A stretch of DNA of 64,000 bases from Gordionus sp. m RMFG-2023 (GCF_954871325.1 NC_088776.1:34024508-34088507); one strand, 5' to 3'; counted from the first letter of the stretch, positions 1-7,300 are shown. Notes: generated from the sequence alone by a model not told the origin. Numbers and translations are program-made.

Positions 1-346
1 TAATCAATATTTAATAATTCTAGGTTTATTGGGACAATTTTTGAAGATGAAAATATTTTGGCAACTATGCTTCATCTAAACTAGATTGGACATGGTTGCA
101 AATGGATGAAAATTTTAATAAAAAAAACAATTAATACAATGATTAGTTGAGGAATTATTAAAGTCTTCAAATGAGTGCAAATTAACCTGTAAAAAAACCA
201 ATAATCTAATATCCGATTTTTTTCAGTATCCCACAGCAGGAAATATGATTGTTTATGATTTAAATTCTGATAATCAACAAATTTTAAATAGTTTATTCAA
301 AAATGAATGCCGAGATTTTAGTATTTTTAAACAATATCCTGATATA
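1..346 (+). mobile_element. hAT (BED/Ac-type) transposase remnant, left part
   Basis: A conceptual reading of this stretch gives broken pieces typical of the C-terminal half of a hAT transposase, ending in a stretch shared with 6135-6277 that reads [20 protein letters not shown]. The part before base 204 has no copy elsewhere in the window and contains stops. The gene is interrupted at 346 by mitochondrial DNA and resumes after 6134, so this entry and 6135-6405 are two halves of one old transposon. That it is hAT is inferred from the dimerisation domain on the right half. Confidence 0.7.
204..346 (+). repeat. 143-bp direct repeat, left copy (flanks mtDNA insert)
   Basis: Bases 204-346 are repeated at 6135-6277 with one mismatch. 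Beyond both ends the copies diverge at once. The left copy continues leftward and the right copy continues rightward into the same hAT gene. This is the geometry of a target-site duplication around the inserted mitochondrial DNA. Confidence 0.85.
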
Positions 347-434
347 TCTTAATGTTAAGAGGGGTGATGTAATATACACTTCAAATTATTACAGCGAGGA
401 GTGATACACCCCCATAAGTTATATTCCTATATTA

Positions 435-544
435 CTTGTTTACCTTGGTTATTGGGGTTGGAGACAATACACATAAATATAGAAATAAAATTAATATACC
501 CCCTCCCCCCCGTGTAAGTTATTACAATAACCAAGGTAAACAAG
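435..544. repeat. Inverted repeat in mtDNA insert, 20-bp arms
   Basis: Perfect arms at 435-454 and 525-544 (cttgtttaccttggttattg and its complement). They lie at the 3' side of the nad6 fragment. Confidence 0.85.
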
Positions 545-690
545 GAGGAAGGTGCATCAAAATTTACTAAAACAGCTGTCTCTATTCTCAGAAGAACTAA
601 GAGTACCCCTAACCCTAAAGGGTGTGATATATATCTTAATATTAGGATAATAATGAAAGCAGAATTGGCACCCTTACATAATTGGTTTGT
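450..690 (-). pseudogene. nad6: nad6 fragment (NADH dehydrogenase subunit 6)
   Basis: In the mitochondrial code the minus strand reads a hydrophobic stretch containing MSHPLGLGVLLVLLSMETAV, matching the N-terminal HPL-x-LG-x-x-LL pattern of arthropod ND6, a membrane subunit of respiratory complex I. Only roughly the first third of the usual protein is visible. It runs into inverted repeats on both sides (435-544 and 677-829). As nuclear DNA it cannot be translated with the nuclear code. ND6 is inferred from the motif. ND4L was considered and is less likely, because a better nad4L lies at 3905-4190. Confidence 0.6.
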
Positions 691-829
691 CTCAAGATCA
701 AAAATAAGAGGCTTGCAGTTCTTTGTACCAATGTTTACATTGCAAAAGTTAATCCCGGTTTATTATTGTACTATCTGGTATAAAAAACTGCCAGTCTCTT
801 ATTTTTGATCTTGAGACAAACCAATTATG
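677..829. repeat. Inverted repeat in mtDNA insert, 34-bp arms
   Basis: Perfect 34-bp arms at 677-710 and 796-829 around an 85-bp spacer. It sits exactly between the minus-strand nad6 fragment and the plus-strand nad2 fragment, so it may mark a rearrangement joint. Confidence 0.9.
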
Positions 830-1384
830 GTTTGTCTAAGGTTAAGAGCACTAATCAGATCATTGGCGCCAATTTATATAAGAAGTTTTATAATGATCAT
901 AGTGTACTCCTCAATTGGGATGTCAGTATGAATAGTTCTACTGGTGAGAAGAGGAGTATTTTATTTTTTATTATTTAGAGGAATGTACATCTTTCTAATT
1001 TTTAGAGTAAAAAATTTAAAAATAATAGTTTTAAGGGTAGTTAATGCAAAAGCTAATTATTTGTTAATATATAAAGTAACAGGGGTTAGTCTACTAATAA
1101 TTTTGTTGTTTTCTGTGTCAGGGTTTCCCCCCTCTAATATTTTTTTAATGAAGTTAGTTGGGATTATTAATCTTATTAATAATCATGCGATAATAGTAGT
1201 AATACTTTTATTACTATCAGGGGTGGGGTATTACTACTATTATCGCATGATTATAGTTTGATATATTTATTTAATAATAAATTTAATACCTAAAATCTTT
1301 AATAAAAAGGTAAGGGGGATATATGATAGAAAGATTAGAGTAATCCTTTTAATTTTATCATATTTTATACTAGTATTATATTAG
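830..1384 (+). pseudogene. nad2: nad2, C-terminal two thirds (NADH dehydrogenase subunit 2)
   Basis: The plus strand reads open in the invertebrate mitochondrial code from about 830 to a TAG at 1382-1384. It contains the signature SVSGFPPSNIFLMK, equivalent to the LGGLPPF-x-GF-x-K region of ND2, a membrane subunit of complex I. The N-terminal third is missing. The gene is followed at once by trnW, as in the ancestral arthropod order nad2-trnW. A 27-bp perfect inverted repeat (1179-1205 and 1228-1254) lies inside the frame and is read through as a run of Tyr codons. In the standard code only a shorter frame (944-1261) is open. Confidence 0.85.
1179..1254. repeat. Inverted repeat within nad2, 27-bp arms
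   Basis: Perfect arms at 1179-1205 and 1228-1254 with a 22-bp spacer. It lies inside coding sequence without closing the reading frame. Confidence 0.9.
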
Positions 1385-1388
1385 TAAA

Positions 1389-1458
1389 AAGGATTTTAGG
1401 TTAAAATTTAAACCGTAGGTCTTCAAAACCTATAATAATTTATTAAAAATTAAATCTT
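1389..1458 (+). tRNA. trnW: Mitochondrial tRNA-Trp (TCA), in NUMT
   Basis: The anticodon loop CTTCAAA carries TCA (reading TGA/TGG) on the stem TAGGT/ACCTA. The acceptor AAGGATT pairs largely with AAATCTT. Its place directly after nad2 is the arthropod ancestral position. As nuclear DNA it is probably silent. Confidence 0.75.
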
Positions 1459-1468
1459 ATTAATATAT

Positions 1469-1529
1469 TTTGGATAAAAATTCTTAGCTGCTTCAAAGCT
1501 ATGCTTTAAGTGATATAAGCTATAACCAA
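1469..1529 (-). tRNA. trnF: Mitochondrial tRNA-Phe (GAA), in NUMT
   Basis: On the minus strand the anticodon stem TAGCT/AGCTA closes the loop TTGAAGC (GAA). The D-arm is GCTT/AAGC and the acceptor TTGGTTA/TATCCAA pairs at 6 of 7 positions. A short loop replaces the T-arm. It lies just downstream of nad5 on the same strand, as in most arthropods. Confidence 0.75.
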
Positions 1530-1740
1530 TTATTTATTACAGTAAATTTCAAGTTATTGTCAGTATTAATATGACGACAAATAAGATAGAAATCCTGAAA
1601 TCACAGGAGCAAAAAGAATAAAATAGTTGGATATTGGGTTTCATATAAATATTTCCCAAGAAGAAGAAAAAATGTTAATAAGATTAAATATAATAATTCT
1701 TCCTACCCCTAAAAGTATTAAAGGGATTGATAAATTCCAG

Positions 1741-1788
1741 TTTCTATAAATTTTGAGAGGGGTCTACTTTCCTCAAAATTTATAGACT
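1741..1788. repeat. Short inverted repeat in nad5
   Basis: ATAAATTTTGAG at about 1747 is answered by CTCAAAATTTAT at about 1771, around the spacer aggggtctacttt. It is smaller than the other palindromes of this insert. Confidence 0.65.
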
Positions 1789-2212
1789 TTAAAATTCGAA
1801 AAGAATATCCAACTGTTAAAAATACAGATAAAAAAATTAGGGCTCATATAAGAAAATGACTACTATAATAGAATCTAGTAGTTTCTATTAATGAGTGTTC
1901 TTTAGAAAAAAATCCTATAGAGCAAGGAAAAGCTATTAATGATCAGAAAGATAGAAAGGAAGATTGTGAAGTTAATTTACTAGAATTAATAGGTTTCATT
2001 CGAGTTTCTTGAGAATTTATATTAGAATGAAATACTCTTCCTGCTCTTATAAATAAATTACTTTTAAAAATGGCATGAGATATTAAATGAGTTAAGCATA
2101 GATAAAAAAGTTTATTTACAGCAAGAATTAATAAAAGTCTTATTTGATGTATAGTTCTGAGAGCAATAATTTTTTTAATATCTTTTTCTTTTCAAGCTGA
2201 GAGTGAACTAAT

Positions 2213-2244
2213 GAAGAGGCTGGCTACTAGCAGCCAGCCTCTTC
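2213..2244. repeat. Palindrome at nad5 deletion joint, 13-bp arms
   Basis: gaagaggctggct at 2213-2225 and agccagcctcttc at 2232-2244 surround a 6-bp spacer. It stands exactly where a conserved block of ND5 is missing. Confidence 0.9.
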
Positions 2245-2760
2245 AGGGTAGTTGCGCAGATTTAATAAAAGCCGCCAGTAGTGTTGTGTTAAATGCTAAA
2301 ATAAGAATAGGGTTTTGGGCAGTAGATATATTAATATTAGAGATTATGTCAATATTATTGGGTCTCAAGAAAAATATAGATAAAATAATTATTACATCCC
2401 CAATTCGATTGATTCTTAGGGTCATGGTGGCTTTTATTATTGAAGAATGATTTTGGTAAAATATAATTAAAAGAAAAGAGGTAAGACCTAAACCATCCCA
2501 CCCCAGAATAAGAATAACTATTCTGGGGGTGATTACTATAAAAATTATAGAGACAATAAAGAGGTTAAATATCATATAATAAAAAAGTTTATTTACATCT
2601 TCTAGTATATAATAAAATCTATATACTAATACATTTAATGAGATAAATGTAAGAATAAAAATAAAGGACACAGAGAAAGGGTCAAAAAAATCAAATTCAA
2701 ATCTTATATTTTTAAGTATAATTAAATTATAAGATAATTTTGTTGATAGTCTAATTATAA

Positions 2761-2805
2761 TGGTTTGTATAGTTATAAAGATAAATATTTTAACTATACA
2801 AACCA
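2761..2805. repeat. Inverted repeat near nad5 start, 15-bp arms
   Basis: tggtttgtatagtta at 2761-2775 and its complement at 2791-2805. Confidence 0.85.
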
Positions 2806-2848
2806 ATAATTTATTTTTGAATACACCCCTTTTTATTTTTTTATTTAT

Positions 2849-2907
2849 TGTGAGTTGATATTTTATATAAATATCTTTATTAAAGTCACAGTTTAAATTT
2901 AACTCAC
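2849..2907 (-). tRNA. trnH: Mitochondrial tRNA-His (GTG), in NUMT
   Basis: Minus-strand acceptor GTGAGTT/AACTCAC pairs perfectly over 7 bp. The anticodon stem TTAAA/TTTAA closes the loop CTGTGAC (GTG). The T-arm is GATAT/ATATC. There is no room for a D-arm. It lies between nad4 and nad5, its usual arthropod place. Confidence 0.8.
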
Positions 2908-3469
2908 AAATAATATAGTCAACCCCTTGCCATATGATTAAGGATATAAATAAAAAAAAAAGGGTTGTAAAAGATCCCTGTAGGAAGGATGAAGACACGT
3001 CCGCCTTTTTTACCCCTATAGAAATACGAGTAAAAATAAAACTTGAAATTAATATTAAGATAATTGTATTAAGGATAATAGAATATATAAATAAATAAGA
3101 AAAATTTATTATATTATAAATAATAATAATTTCTGGAAATAGATTAAAGGATGGGGGGCACCCAATGTTAAATATTAAAATTATAAATAGGATTAATGTG
3201 GCATATAAAGATTTTATATTTATTTGAGATTTAACTAAAATTATATTCCGAGTAGATATTTTATTTTATATCAAATAAAAAATAAGAAATATAGAAGGTC
3301 TAATAAATCCATGGGATACACTTATTGAGATAGACCCTTCTAGTGAAATGAAGGATATTAGAAGTATTCTAATGGCAAGAAAAGTTATATGAGATACACT
3401 AGAGTAAGCAATTATAATTTTTCCATCGTTGCTAAATGATATTCCAATTCTGGATATAATTATTCCCCA

Positions 3470-3570
3470 TAGAAGCGTCGACATCAGGATCCATATTACT
3501 AGCGAGCCGAATACTCCTAATATTAATAGGGACCCCGCTAGTAATATGGATCCTGATGTCGACGCTTCTA
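3470..3570. repeat. Inverted repeat in nad4, 35-bp arms
   Basis: Perfect arms at 3470-3504 and 3536-3570 with a 31-bp spacer. The right arm encodes the conserved VEASTSGSILLA segment of ND4 and the left arm is its inverted copy. Confidence 0.95.
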
Positions 3571-3643
3571 CATGAGCCTTAGGAAGCCAGAGATGAAAAA
3601 TGTAAATAGGAAATTTTACTAAAAATGCCAAAATGATAAGGAT

Positions 3644-3798
3644 TATTGTCCCTGAGCCTCAACCTCTTAAATTATCAGATATCCCTAGTTCCGATCATGA
3701 TGATAATTTGAGGTTGAGGCTCAGGGACAATAAAAGTAAAAGCAGCGGCGTTCTTGCTACTCTCAACCTCAAATTATCATCAGGAACTAGGGATATCT
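3644..3798. repeat. Nested inverted repeats in nad4
   Basis: Arms 3644-3665 and 3710-3731 (22 bp, attgtccctgagcctcaacc...) form one palindrome. A second set links 3678-3692 to 3783-3798 (agatatccctagttcc) and tgataatttgaggtt near 3701 to aacctcaaattatca near 3765. Confidence 0.9.
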
Positions 3799-3864
3799 CA
3801 AAAAAAATAAAAAACCAAAGAATTTTATTAATTAAAGATACTAGGAGTATAACCATAGACATTT

Positions 3865-3913
3865 ATAGTGTCTTCATCCTTCCTATATATTATAGGAAGG
3901 ATGAAGACACTAT
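3865..3913. repeat. Hairpin at nad4/nad4L border, 23-bp arms
   Basis: Arms 3865-3887 and 3891-3913 are perfect with only 3 bp between them. The right arm includes TAGGAAGGATGAAGACAC, which also occurs at 2981-2998 in the nad4 3' end. Confidence 0.93.
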
Positions 3914-4190
3914 GAAAAAAGTGGAACTTTTTGATAAGTTAATAAGTATAGTAAGAGATATAGTTGCCTCGATAATTATTATATTTAAAATAAATAAAAG
4001 AAAAATAATAGATAAAGAAGTTCCTATATAGTTATTAAAGACTATTAAAATACCTATAATTGATAATATTTCTATAAATAGAAGTATTTTAATGACTAAA
4101 GGGAAGCTTATTAAAATTTTAATTATGATTAGTCCTGTAATTAATCTAACTATGTGCGGAGTATATCATTGAATAGAATAATATAGAAAA
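3905..4190 (-). pseudogene. nad4L: nad4L (NADH dehydrogenase subunit 4L)
   Basis: The minus strand in the mitochondrial code reads about 90 residues. They include LLFMEMLSIMGILMVF and NMMIIEATMSLTMLI, the equivalents of LLSLE and CEGALGLSILV in arthropod ND4L, a small three-helix membrane subunit of complex I. Length and position just upstream of nad4 fit the family. The usual Cys-Glu pair is represented here by Ile-Glu. Confidence 0.7.
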
Positions 4191-4242
4191 TTTTCTATAG
4201 ATATAAATTAGCAATTTATAGGATAATTATTCTAATTTTATT

Positions 4243-4306
4243 CTTTTAGGGAGAGTCGTCACGTCTTAAGTAACAATTAAGTATTCTGATTTTAAATTAC
4301 CTAAAA
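4243..4306 (-). tRNA. trnN: Mitochondrial tRNA-Asn (GTT), in NUMT
   Basis: Minus-strand acceptor TTTTAGG/CCTAAAA is perfect. The anticodon stem CTTAA/TTAAG closes the loop TTGTTAC (GTT). The T-arm region is short. It follows trnR as in the ancestral order. Confidence 0.8.
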
Positions 4307-4318
4307 CTAAGGACACGT

Positions 4319-4363
4319 TAAATGTTGTCTGTAAAAGAGTCGAAATCTTAGATCTTAAAATTT
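4319..4363 (-). tRNA. trnR: Candidate minimal mitochondrial tRNA-Arg (TCG)
   Basis: The stem AAGA/TCTT closes the loop TTTCGAC (TCG), and the acceptor AAATTTT/AACATTT pairs at 6 of 7. At about 45 nt it lacks both D- and T-arms. I accept it mainly because it lies between trnA and trnN, as expected in arthropods. Confidence 0.5.
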
Positions 4364-4418
4364 TGGAGTATTAGAAATTTTTCTAAAACAATACATGCAA
4401 GGTATTATAGTGTACCCC
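4364..4418 (-). tRNA. trnA: Mitochondrial tRNA-Ala (TGC), in NUMT
   Basis: Acceptor GGGGTA/TACTCC, with stem ATAC/GTAT around the loop CTTGCAT (TGC). The D-arm is replaced by a short loop. It lies directly downstream of nad3, its ancestral place. Confidence 0.7.
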
Positions 4419-4429
4419 AGTTTAATAAG

Positions 4430-4777
4430 ATGTTTACTTGTATCAATTAATATTGTTATAGATTCATTCCATAGTAATACCTACAGTTAATACTAAAAGT
4501 ATTAAAACTGAAAAATTGATCTCATTAAAGATTTCATTAGGGGTAATAAGACGATAATAGCAATTTCAAGATCAAAAATAATAAATAAAATTGTAATATA
4601 TATAAATTTTAAGGAGTAGGGTATTCGGGATATCCCAAAAGTGTCAATCCCGCATTCAAATGATGATCTAAAGGAATTAATTTTTAATTTTGTTGGCGTA
4701 AATAAAATTTTATATAGATTGAACAGAAAGTAAGAGATTAGTGAGGATAAAGAAATTAAAATAGTAGAATGAAACAT
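4430..4777 (-). pseudogene. nad3: nad3 (NADH dehydrogenase subunit 3)
   Basis: Complex I subunit ND3 of about normal length (near 116 codons) in the mitochondrial code, minus strand. The signature FRSSFECGIDTFG and the helix FIIFDLEIAIIVLLPL are diagnostic. The C-terminal TMEW region follows in another frame, so there is probably one frameshift near 4500. The gene sits between trnG and trnA, the ancestral order. A 19-bp inverted repeat (4749-4767 and 4784-4802) spans its start codon and the trnG 3' end. Confidence 0.88.
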
Positions 4778-4802
4778 TGTAGTCTACTATTTTAATTTCT
4801 TT
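4749..4802. repeat. Inverted repeat over nad3 start and trnG, 19-bp arms
   Basis: aaagaaattaaaatagtag at 4749-4767 and its exact complement at 4784-4802. Confidence 0.9.
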
Positions 4803-4842
4803 CTAATTGGAAATTAGATGTACTTAATTATACTAAAATAGT
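4785..4842 (-). tRNA. trnG: Mitochondrial tRNA-Gly (TCC), in NUMT
   Basis: Acceptor ACTATTT/AAATAGT is perfect. The anticodon stem TCTAA/TTAGA closes TTTCCAA (TCC). There is little room for a T-arm. It stands between cox3 and nad3 as in nearly all arthropods. Confidence 0.85.
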
Positions 4843-4880
4843 AAAGTATATAAAACTTTACACACACGGGCGGGGGCGGG

Positions 4881-5664
4881 TTAATCCCCCCATCAGTACA
4901 GACACAGGTATAAAAATAGTCATACCACGTCAACAAAATATCAGTATCAGGCTGCCAATACAAAATGGAGCATGTCTAGTATGGAAATTAATCCCATTAT
5001 GATTCGGGTGGTTACAGATAGAAGAAAAAGGGATCCAACAATGATGTGAAACCCATGAAATCCTGTTGCCACGAAAAAAATTCTACCAAAGCAAGAGTCA
5101 TTAATTGAAAAAGGTGATTGAAAGTACTCTTCAACTTGAAGGTATGTAAAGTATAACCCCAAAATTACAGTGATGGCAGTAAGGTACAACACTGAGCTGG
5201 ATTTTTTCACTGAAAAAAATGAGTGATGAGCTCAAGTGATTGAAATTCCTCTTATTAATAAAATAATAGTGTTCAACAGTGGAGTTTCAAAAAAGGGAAT
5301 AAGTATTACTCCTATAGGAGGCCAGTTATTACCAATCTCAGAATCAGGGCAAAGTCTAAAGTGAAAGTAGGCCCAAAAAAAGAAACAAAGAATATAATCT
5401 CTGAGACAATGAATAGAATAAAAGAGAATCCTAAACTTTTAGAGATCGTTGATAATATTTCCCCTGATATAGAGGATTCACGTTGTAAGTCCCTTCCTCA
5501 CATGAAAAAAGTTATTATTAGAGTAACAACTGCAAAAAGAACAAAAATAATATTATTAGAAGTTTTTCATATTACACCCAACAAAGCTGCTATTGCTCCT
5601 AGCGCTGAGAGTGAGCCTAGTAATAAAATGATGGATTAATAATATACAAAGGATTTTTTATCAT
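4881..5664 (-). pseudogene. cox3: cox3, near full length (cytochrome c oxidase subunit III)
   Basis: Subunit III of cytochrome oxidase, an inner-membrane protein, read in the mitochondrial code on the minus strand from ATG 5662-5664 to TAA 4881-4883. This is about 260 codons, the normal length. Diagnostic segments are SEIMFFVSFFWAYFH, GISITWAHHS, GLYFTYLQVEEY, FFVATGFHGFHIIVGS and AAWYWYFVDVVWLFLY. The body is open. One frame disturbance lies at the NPS/LLGS segment, about 10-15 residues from the start. The upstream atp6 ends just before the start, as in the ancestral gene pair. The Trp codons TGA explain why the standard code shows only 4947-5210. Confidence 0.93.
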
Positions 5665-5676
5665 GAGGTAATATAT

Positions 5677-6134
5677 TTAGGAATTAGAAGATTCTCTAAT
5701 ATATAATGAAATAAGAGATATATACACGTATGCTTGAATAAAGGATACTATTAATTCTAATAGATTTAATAGAACTCTAGGGATTAATATTATAAAAGGT
5801 TTTATGGAGAATATTCTGAATATGTCCTCTTGTAATATTAGCAGATAGACGTAATGATAAAGTTAAAGGACGGATTAATAAAGAAATAAGTTCAATCAGA
5901 ATAGGAAAGGAGATAAAAAAATCGGGGACCCTAAAGGAATTAAGGATCATAAAGATATATTTTTTAAGAAAAAACTAATTGAAATTGTAAATAGTGAAAT
6001 TGATAATATAAAAATGTTTAAAGTTCTTGAAGTAACAGGAAAAGTGTATGGAAAAAGTCTAAGAATATTATATGACAAAATAGATGACAAAATACATATA
6101 GAAATTGACACTGTAAGGATCAAAAGATGAAAAT
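5677..6134 (-). pseudogene. atp6: atp6, 5'-truncated (ATP synthase subunit a)
   Basis: Minus strand, mitochondrial code. The stretch reads SLFPYTFPVTSSTLNIF, then LIRPLTLSLRLSAN, which carries the essential Arg of ATP synthase subunit a, then the C-terminal VSFIQAYVYMSLISLYISES ending at TAA 5677-5679. A frameshift separates the last segment from the RLSAN segment. The first roughly 60 residues are cut off by the junction with nuclear hAT sequence near 6134. It is directly followed by cox3. Confidence 0.88.
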
Positions 6135-6277
6135 ATCTAATATCCGATTTTTTTCAGTATCCCACAGCAGGAAATATGATTGTTAATGATTTAAATTCTG
6201 ATAATCAACAAATTTTAAATAGTTTATTCAAAAATGAATGCCGAGATTTTAGTATTTTTAAACAATATCCTGATATA
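6135..6277 (+). repeat. 143-bp direct repeat, right copy
   Basis: Second copy of 204-346, one mismatch. From here the hAT gene continues uninterrupted to its 3' end. Confidence 0.85.
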
Positions 6278-6405
6278 AAAATGTTATTCATTAAATATAA
6301 CACCACAATCCCTTCCAGCGCTCCTGTTGAAAGACTTTTTAGTATAGCTAAAAATGTCTTTACAGATAAACGAAGATGTCTTAAATCAAAATTTTGAAAA
6401 TATTT
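6135..6405 (+). mobile_element. hAT (BED/Ac-type) transposase, C-terminal dimerisation domain
   Basis: The frame from 6176 reads [20 protein letters not shown], the conserved hAT C-terminal dimerisation motif found in BED-finger transposases, and ends near 6396. It is the continuation of the fragment at 1-346. Together they show that the mitochondrial DNA landed inside this transposon. No terminal repeats were recognised, so the element itself is a remnant. Confidence 0.8.
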
Positions 6406-6532
6406 TATTACTGAAATCTAATCATCTAATATATATAATCTCCATAATCATAACACGACCGTTTTCGTATCTCCCTAATGTATTTTAAATTTAAGGAGAC
6501 TATATAGTGTAATGTTAATTTTTTGCTCTCTA

Positions 6533-6585
6533 CGAGAATCGAACCCGAGCCTCCCGTTTCTATGCTTTACCGCATGCACCAACTT
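6533..6585 (-). other. tRNA-like fragment (possible SINE head)
   Basis: The minus strand holds a near-perfect RNA polymerase III B-box, GGTTCGATTCT, after GGGAGGCTCG, and upstream GTTGGTGCATGCGG resembling an A-box/D-loop region. The spacing suggests a tRNA with a long variable arm. No clean cloverleaf forms, so a decayed tRNA or tRNA-derived SINE is likely. Confidence 0.45.
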
Positions 6586-6751
6586 GATTATAAATAAATT
6601 TAAAATATTAATTATATATTATATATATTAAAGTTTCGCACATGCACCAATTTGAATATAATTAAATTTAAATAAAATATTAATTATATATATATTAAGG
6701 TTTCACGCATGAATATAATTAAATTTAAAATATTAATTATATAGATGTTAA
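6574..6751. repeat. Tandem repeat, about 3 units of 45-68 bp
   Basis: Units begin CATGCACCAAYTTG or CATG and continue with taatttaaatttaaaatattaattatata. The repeat directly abuts the tRNA-like fragment. Confidence 0.65.
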
Positions 6752-6752
6752 A

Positions 6753-7300
6753 GGGTAATTATTTAGTTTGTGTGTATGGTATTAAATATACCTTATTAAT
6801 AAATTTTATATAAATATTAAAATTTAAGAGTAAAAGAGGTAAAATTAGTGCAATGTATACTGTGAGCATGTATTAGAAATATCAAAATTTATTAATGTGT
6901 AGGAAATCATATTGAATAAAATTTAAAATAGAGGTGCTTTAAGATTTTTGAATTTTAAATATTGGTTTAGATTGGTCTGAAATTTTATTTGCAGACATAG
7001 CCAGGCCTGATCAAAAAACCATGGGTTGAAGGGTAATTATTTAGTTTGTGTGTATGGTATTAAATATACTTTATTAATAAATTTTATATAAATATTAAAA
7101 TTTAAGAGTAAAAGAGGTAAAATTGTTTCAATGTATACTGTGAGCATATATTAGAAATATCACAATTTAAAAATGTGATGGAAATCATATTGGATAAAAT
7201 TTAAAATAGAGGTGCTTTGATTTTTGAATTTTAACTATGGGTTATAGATTGGTCTGAAATTTTTTTTTGAACCATGTCCCATGCAACTTTCATATTAATT
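6753..7300 (+). repeat. Tandem duplication, unit about 278 bp
   Basis: Two copies start with gggtaattatttagtttgtg at 6753 and 7031 and run in parallel with minor differences. The segment with AGGCCTGATCAAAAAACCA recurs at 10184-10265 and 10800-10850, so this belongs to a wider local repeat family. Confidence 0.8.

Larger units (their letters stand above)
1566..2846 (-). pseudogene. nad5: nad5 with internal loss (NADH dehydrogenase subunit 5)
   Basis: This is the proton-pumping membrane subunit ND5 of complex I, read in the mitochondrial code on the minus strand. The first half contains LGWDGLGLTSFLLIIFYQN and NTTLLAAFIKSAQLP, both diagnostic. The second half contains KKIIALSTMHQMS, SHAIFKSNLF and MGFFSKEHSL, and ends at a TAA at 1566-1568. 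Between KSAQLP and the KKIIALST segment about 40 residues of the normal protein (the SSWLPAAM-x-APTPVSALVHSSTLV region) are absent. In their place sits a 13-bp-arm palindrome at 2213-2244. The gene stands between trnF and trnH as expected. The standard-code frame at 2243-2998 covers only the first half and runs on into trnH and nad4. Confidence 0.88.
2908..3870 (-). pseudogene. nad4: nad4, rearranged (NADH dehydrogenase subunit 4)
   Basis: Complex I subunit ND4 in the mitochondrial code on the minus strand. Landmarks in order are FFIFFEMSLVP, AFLVKFPIYIFHLWLPKAHV, IIAYSSVSHITFLA and the C-terminal GCPPSFNLFPE. The N-terminal part before FFEMSLVP is mostly missing. The GWGYQPERL-type segment is replaced by a cluster of nested inverted repeats (3644-3798). 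A further 35-bp-arm palindrome (3470-3504 and 3536-3570) follows the AHVEASTSGS motif and is read through in frame. The gene lies between trnH and nad4L as usual. The standard-code frame 3266-3631 is only its central part. Confidence 0.88.
347..6134. other. Nuclear mitochondrial DNA insertion (NUMT)
   Basis: About 5.8 kb of mitochondrial sequence carries nad6, nad2, trnW, trnF, nad5, trnH, nad4, nad4L, trnN, trnR, trnA, nad3, trnG, cox3 and atp6. Translation needs the invertebrate mitochondrial code (TGA Trp, ATA Met, AGA/AGG Ser). The block atp6-cox3-G-nad3-A-R-N and the block F-nad5-H-nad4-nad4L are both canonical for arthropods. Here they lie on the same strand, which is not the ancestral arrangement. 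cox1, cox2, cob, nad1 and the rRNAs are absent. Bases 347-434 look mitochondrial but could not be assigned. Both flanks are halves of the same nuclear hAT gene, so I read it as a nuclear insertion. An assembly chimera is the alternative. Confidence 0.85.

Noticed and set aside
944-1261. Nuclear membrane-protein gene
   Set aside because: It is mitochondrial nad2 read in the wrong code.
2243-2998. Single 251-codon protein
   Set aside because: In the mitochondrial code it is the first part of nad5, trnH and the nad4 tail. The standard-code frame merely runs through all three.
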